This document shows positions 5,454-8,905 of a DNA stretch of 8,905 bases, in pieces. Within the stretch, counting starts at the first letter, position 1, and every line of letters starts with the position of its first letter. The position numbers and the translations under genes are program-made. The stretch is from the NCBI GenBank assembly GCA_034436375.1, contig DAOTVS010000275.1:1-8905 (forward strand). The letters are read 5' to 3'. Source of the stretch: DAOTVS01 sp034436375. Its GTDB lineage: Bacteria > Chloroflexota > Anaerolineae > SpSt-313. The notes under the pieces are model-generated. The model worked only from the letters and a program-made list of their open reading frames with translations. It searched no databases and was not told where the DNA came from.

Positions 5454-7175
5454 ATGAAACGACGGGTAATGCGCTTATCTCTATTGATGCTCCTGTTGGC
5501 TGCCCTGTTGGGCACGGCCGGCTGTATGCCCAGGGATCTGGCGGCCGGGGGCAGCACGCAGGTACCCCCTCAAGCAGGCCAGACCGAGCCAACCCCCCTG
5601 CCCACGATGGTGGTGGATATCTCTGCGCTCCGCTTTGACCCCGCAACCTGGCAGTGCGGCAGCGATGCCCAACCGAGCATCGCCGGTGACTGGCAGGTTT
5701 CCGCGCCGCGCACGGCTGATGTTGCGGAGAGCAGCGTGGAGCTTGGGCTGCGCAACAAGTCGGACCAGGACCGCAAGGGCTACAATGCGACGGCGCGCGT
5801 CATCGCGCCCGACGGCAAGGAGACCACAGCCACGGTTAAGCTCCAGCCGCCCGATTGGGCCTATGTACACTATCCCGCGGATTTCCCGGCGCCGGCCCTC
5901 ATGACCGGCACCTATACCGTGGTCTGGGAGATCAACGGCGGCTATATCGCCTGCGACGGTTTTAGTGTGACGGCAGAGCCGGCTACGCCTAGCCAGGCCC
6001 AGGCCCCCGACCAGGCGCCCGCCGCCATCCCGACGGAGGACCTGATCGCCCAGGTCAAGGCGACTCTGCCAGACAATGCCTTTGCCGGTGGTCTGAGCGC
6101 GCTGCCGTTGACGGTGCCCCAAGGCAGCAAGCCCCTGTGGGCCGTGATCAGCACGGGGCTCCGCAACTTTGAGCTGAAGCCCCTGCCGAACCATTTTGTG
6201 GCTCTCTACACCCATACCGATGCGGGCTGGCAGGAGCTGGCGCGTATGGACCTGGATACCCAAGATGGTGGTCCCGACGCGGTCGATGAGGCTTTCACCC
6301 AGCAGGTGCAGCTGGACCCCAGCCGCGTTTGGCTGCAAGTCGCGGGCGAGTCGGGCGCCCATGGGGGCAGCTACCAGCTCCTCTCCTACGATGGGACCAC
6401 GCTGCGCATGGAGCTCAATGTTGCGAGCCCCAGCCCGGGGATGGGCAGTGTGAAAGATGTCAATGGCGACGGCAAGCTCGACGTGGTGCTCGACGACTCA
6501 GATCCTTACGTCCTCTGCTATGCCTGCGGCGCACGCAAGACCCAATTCCAGGTCCTGACCTGGGATCCGCAGCAGGCCAGACTGGCGGAGGTCACGCTGC
6601 AGCCTCTGGAGGCTTCCCAGGATGATGCCGCAGCCAAGGCAGCCGACCGCGCTGTAGAGCTGGCCAAGGCCGGGCTGTGGAAGGATGCCCTGGCCCAGAT
6701 CGAGCAGGCCAGGCAGGCAGCCGCCCAGGAAACGCCGGCCGACCAGGAGACGTTGGGCTGGGACTATGCCCTCATCAAGCTGCATACCGATGCCATGGCG
6801 GCTCAGCCCCTTGCCGTGATGCAGGATGTGTCGCCGGTGGTGCCGCTGCTCAACAACGTGTTCTATGGCGATTATGGGGCTGCGGTGGACCTTCTGCGCT
6901 CGTACAAGCCGGAGCAGATCTTCAGCGCCCAGTCGCCGCTCACGACCGACCCGATGATCGCCAACTTTGTGCCCGATGTGAGCAAGCGCCTGACGGAGAA
7001 TGCAACGCAGGCCCTGACCGCCGAGCCCGACCTGGCCGCGGCCTACTTCCTGAAAGGCTGGGGCGAGTACCTGGCCGATGCCCACAGCGCACAGGCAAAG
7101 GCAGATATCGCCAAAGCGGCGGCGCTCGCGCCCAATGATGCGCTGTACAAGGGGAGTGCGGCCGTCTTCCACTAA
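5454..7175 (+). CDS. Predicted secreted lipoprotein, unrecognised family
   Basis: The 573-residue protein begins with MKRRVMRLSLLMLLLAALL and a lipobox-like GTAGC, with lipidation expected at C24. A low-complexity Gln/Pro/Thr linker follows (about 36-51). Residues 60-173 look like a beta-rich, Ig-like domain with C68 and C167 able to form a disulphide. A second Pro/Ala/Gln linker lies at 175-193. The middle part includes DVNGDGKLDVVLDD (335-348), a calcium-loop pattern as in FG-GAP/EF-hand-like repeats, followed by a CxxC (C355, C358). The C-terminus (about 395-573) is helical with TPR-like helices, for example AKAGLWKDALAQIEQAR and AYFLKGWGEYLADAHSAQA. The ATG at 5454 is used, with AGGAG at 5441-5445 eight bases ahead; the GTG at 5451 is the alternative. 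It has its own promoter. I do not recognise the family; a surface scaffold or binding role is inferred from architecture only. Confidence 0.88.
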   Translation: MKRRVMRLSLLMLLLAALLGTAGCMPRDLAAGGSTQVPPQAGQTEPTPLPTMVVDISALRFDPATWQCGSDAQPSIAGDWQVSAPRTADVAESSVELGLRNKSDQDRKGYNATARVIAPDGKETTATVKLQPPDWAYVHYPADFPAPALMTGTYTVVWEINGGYIACDGFSVTAEPATPSQAQAPDQAPAAIPTEDLIAQVKATLPDNAFAGGLSALPLTVPQGSKPLWAVISTGLRNFELKPLPNHFVALYTHTDAGWQELARMDLDTQDGGPDAVDEAFTQQVQLDPSRVWLQVAGESGAHGGSYQLLSYDGTTLRMELNVASPSPGMGSVKDVNGDGKLDVVLDDSDPYVLCYACGARKTQFQVLTWDPQQARLAEVTLQPLEASQDDAAAKAADRAVELAKAGLWKDALAQIEQARQAAAQETPADQETLGWDYALIKLHTDAMAAQPLAVMQDVSPVVPLLNNVFYGDYGAAVDLLRSYKPEQIFSAQSPLTTDPMIANFVPDVSKRLTENATQALTAEPDLAAAYFLKGWGEYLADAHSAQAKADIAKAAALAPNDALYKGSAAVFH

Positions 7176-7189
7176 AGCAAGGCAATGCC

Positions 7190-7271
7190 AAGGGGTAGGT
7201 TAAGAAGGGATAGCGCCTGGTTGGCACCCGCGGGTGCCAACCAGGCGCTATCCCTTCTTAACCTACCCCTT
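7190..7271. terminator. Perfect 82-bp palindrome between convergent genes, probable bidirectional terminator
   Basis: The sequence is an exact palindrome centred between 7230 and 7231: 41 bp on each side, with no spacer and no mismatch, ending at 7190 and 7271 where C/T fails to pair. It starts 14 bases after the lipoprotein stop, and contains the kinase stop (7263-7265) and its last two codons. There is no A6/T6 pair as in the 3999-4084 structure, only a pyrimidine-rich stretch (7251-7259). Position suggests a terminator in both directions. The lack of a T-run leaves the mechanism open, and its real RNA hairpin would need a few unpaired central bases. Confidence 0.8.
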
Positions 7272-8864
7272 TCCCTCTGCCAGGGGCACGCGCACTTGCA
7301 GGCAAACGCCCTGGCCGGGGCTGCTCTCGATCTCCAGATGGGCACCGATGTTGCGGGCCCGCTCAGCCATGGAGCGCAGGCCCAGGTGCCCCGGGTATTC
7401 CCCCTGGGGATCAAAGCCGACGCCGTCGTCGGAGATGCGCAAGCGCACGGCGCCTCCCTGCTCGCTCATCTCCACCTCTACATGGGTGGCCTGAGCATGT
7501 TTGGCAATGTTGTTCAGGGCTTCCTGGGCGATGCGGTAGAGGGCCTCTTTGACCTCGAGGGGCAGGGCCGGCTCGGCGCACAGGGCGCTCTGCAACTGCA
7601 GGCCGGAGCGCAGTTGCAGCGCCTCGGTCTGCTTGGCGAGGGCCGCTGCCAGCCCCTCCCGCTCAAGCGAATCGGGCCGCAGCTCGAAGATCAGGGCGCG
7701 CATCTCGGCGATGGCTGCCTTGGTCAGGGCGATGCAATAGTCCATGGGCTCGGCCGCGCGGCTGGGATCCCGGTCGAGCAGGCGGCGGGCGGTCTGCGCC
7801 CCGAGGCCGATGCCGTAGAGGGCCTGCGAGACCGAATCGTGCAGGTCGCGGGCCAGGCGCTGGCGTTCTTCCAGGGCCGCGACCCGCTTGGTCTGCTCGT
7901 TGAGCAGATGGCTCTCCTGGAGCTGGGCGCTGACGTGCGCAATCTCGGCCGTGCGCCGCTCTACCGCCAGCGCCAGCTGTTGCTGGCGGTTAATGATCAG
8001 GTAGGTGAGGCCCGGCAGCAGCAGCACGATGGCCAGGCCGGCCAGGTCAAAGGCCAGGTACTCTGCTGCGGGCACCTGCCAGCCATCACGGGGGACATAG
8101 CCCAGTTGCCAGGCGCCTTCGGGCAGCTCTACGGTGCCGATGATGGGGTTGCGCGCAAAGACCTCGGGCGGGCCGTAAAAGATGTGACCGCCGCTATCGC
8201 GCAGGGCAAAGGAGCCGGTCTGCGCGCTCAGGCCGGTATCGTCCATAAGCGTCGAGACGTCGAGGAGCATACCGATCAGGCCCCAGTGTCCCATGTCGCC
8301 GTTGACCGCCTGATAGAGGGTAATGCCTACGGACCCACGGGGCAGGGCGAGGGGGTCGCTCAGCACGGCGTGGCCCGTCTCGATAGCCTGGCGCGCATCG
8401 GCTCGCACAGAGTCCCGTGGGTCGTCGGAAGGCCGGTAGCCGATGATGGACTGATTCCCGGCGAGGGGGTAGACGTAGGCGACGGTATCGCCCGGCGCGA
8501 CCAGCAGGCTGCGGATGCCCTTGCTGCCCGCATAGAGGGCCGAAGCATAGGTGCGAAAGTGGAGGTCGAACTGGGGATCCGTGGGGTTGGCCTGCACAAA
8601 GGCGTGCAGCTCCTGGAAGCGGCTGGCCTGCTGCTGGATGGCCAGCGACAGCGCATTGCAGTAGAGGCTGACGCTGACAGCCTCCTGGTCGCGCCGGTCG
8701 GCGAGCAGGCGGTCCCGATACCAGCGTGTGGCCCCCCACCAGGCGCAGAGGAGGGCGACCAGCACGAGCAGGGCCGCCGCGAGCGCTCGCAGGCCCGGGT
8801 GCGAGCTCAGCGCATTGCCGCCGGCATCACCTGAAGGGACCAGGCGGCGCAGACGGGCGATCAT
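7263..8864 (-). CDS. CHASE-domain sensor histidine kinase, NarL-type
   Basis: The 533-residue protein has a short cytoplasmic N-terminus, a membrane helix at about 25-45 (LRALAAALLVLVALL), and an extracytoplasmic region to about 268. That region contains a CHASE-like pattern: VYPLAGNQSIIGYRPSDDP (131-149), ARQAIETGHAVLSDPLALPRG (157-177), and ITLYQAVN (181-188). A second helix lies at about 270-292, followed by a coiled stretch. The HisKA_3 motif LEERQRLARDLHDSVSQALY (331-350) has the phosphate-accepting H342. The ATPase domain shows the N box (EALNNIAKHA, 448-457), the G1 motif DDGVGFDP (479-486) and GHLGLRSMAERA (492-503). It autophosphorylates and should pass the phosphate to a LuxR/NarL-type response regulator; none is in view. 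CHASE domains sense small extracellular ligands, unknown here. The ATG at 8864 has no obvious Shine-Dalgarno site, and the frame stays open to the window edge, so the start could lie further upstream; a TGA at 8883-8881 might be the end of a preceding gene. Confidence 0.93.
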   Translation of the reverse strand: MIARLRRLVPSGDAGGNALSSHPGLRALAAALLVLVALLCAWWGATRWYRDRLLADRRDQEAVSVSLYCNALSLAIQQQASRFQELHAFVQANPTDPQFDLHFRTYASALYAGSKGIRSLLVAPGDTVAYVYPLAGNQSIIGYRPSDDPRDSVRADARQAIETGHAVLSDPLALPRGSVGITLYQAVNGDMGHWGLIGMLLDVSTLMDDTGLSAQTGSFALRDSGGHIFYGPPEVFARNPIIGTVELPEGAWQLGYVPRDGWQVPAAEYLAFDLAGLAIVLLLPGLTYLIINRQQQLALAVERRTAEIAHVSAQLQESHLLNEQTKRVAALEERQRLARDLHDSVSQALYGIGLGAQTARRLLDRDPSRAAEPMDYCIALTKAAIAEMRALIFELRPDSLEREGLAAALAKQTEALQLRSGLQLQSALCAEPALPLEVKEALYRIAQEALNNIAKHAQATHVEVEMSEQGGAVRLRISDDGVGFDPQGEYPGHLGLRSMAERARNIGAHLEIESSPGQGVCLQVRVPLAEGKG

Positions 8865-8905
8865 GGCGTTTGTGGGCCTGTCAGGCCGGTGCGCACTGCG
8901 TGCAG

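Noticed and set aside
5481..6362. Minus-strand open frame of 293 codons opposite the lipoprotein gene
   Set aside because: The plus-strand frame has a signal peptide, lipobox and ribosome site; the opposite frame has none of these.
7185..8834. Plus-strand open frame of 549 codons antisense to the kinase
   Set aside because: It lies opposite the histidine kinase throughout and starts inside the palindrome. It is repetitive in Gly/Ala/Gln/Leu with no motif.
1..8905. CRISPR array, tRNA or rRNA genes, integrase or phage genes
   Set aside because: No regularly spaced direct repeats of 24-40 bp, no tRNA-like cloverleaf I could draw, no rRNA sequence and no recombinase or phage protein were seen on either strand.

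Overview
The window starts in the last 40 codons of dnaA and continues through what looks like the chromosomal replication origin (oriC) into a short run of housekeeping and envelope genes. Base composition is GC-rich in the genes. The gene content is an RNase J, a membrane-anchored glycerophosphodiesterase, a lipoprotein with a Pro/Thr linker and a CHASE-type NarL-family sensor kinase. This would suit a bacterium of the Chloroflexota type, but that placement is an inference from gene style and no marker gene here settles it.

Layout from left to right: (1) 1-123, C-terminus of DnaA, then an intrinsic terminator at 146-181. (2) About 241-600, oriC: an AT-rich stretch and three TAG trinucleotides next to a DnaA box, two pairs of boxes on the minus strand, and three perfect TTATCCACA boxes on the plus strand. 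(3) 601-1056, no credible gene, but a perfect 33-bp inverted repeat with a 71-bp spacer (697-833). (4) 1057-1923, glycerophosphodiester phosphodiesterase. (5) 1924-2341, an intergenic region with an imperfect inverted repeat, a short 9-nt tandem array, a strong sigma70-type promoter and a structured leader. (6) 2342-4006, RNase J. (7) 4083-5153 on the minus strand, a DUF4432 / aldose-1-epimerase-like protein convergent with RNase J. (8) 5154-5453, a divergent intergenic region with a promoter on each strand and a palindromic repeat. (9) 5454-7175, a secreted lipoprotein. (10) 7263-8864 on the minus strand, a CHASE-domain histidine kinase convergent with the lipoprotein.

The genes do not form one pathway. 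Each main gene seems to be its own transcription unit. The most unusual feature is how both convergent pairs end. Each has a very long near-perfect palindrome (35-bp arms at 3999-4084, and 41-bp arms with no spacer at 7190-7271) that covers the stop codon of at least one gene. With the 697-833 inverted repeat, that makes three long, essentially mismatch-free hairpin sequences in under 7 kb. The origin itself is also notable: DnaA boxes, a GC spacer and DnaA-trio-like repeats are arranged so that unwinding would run back toward dnaA, and the usual neighbour dnaN is not present downstream.
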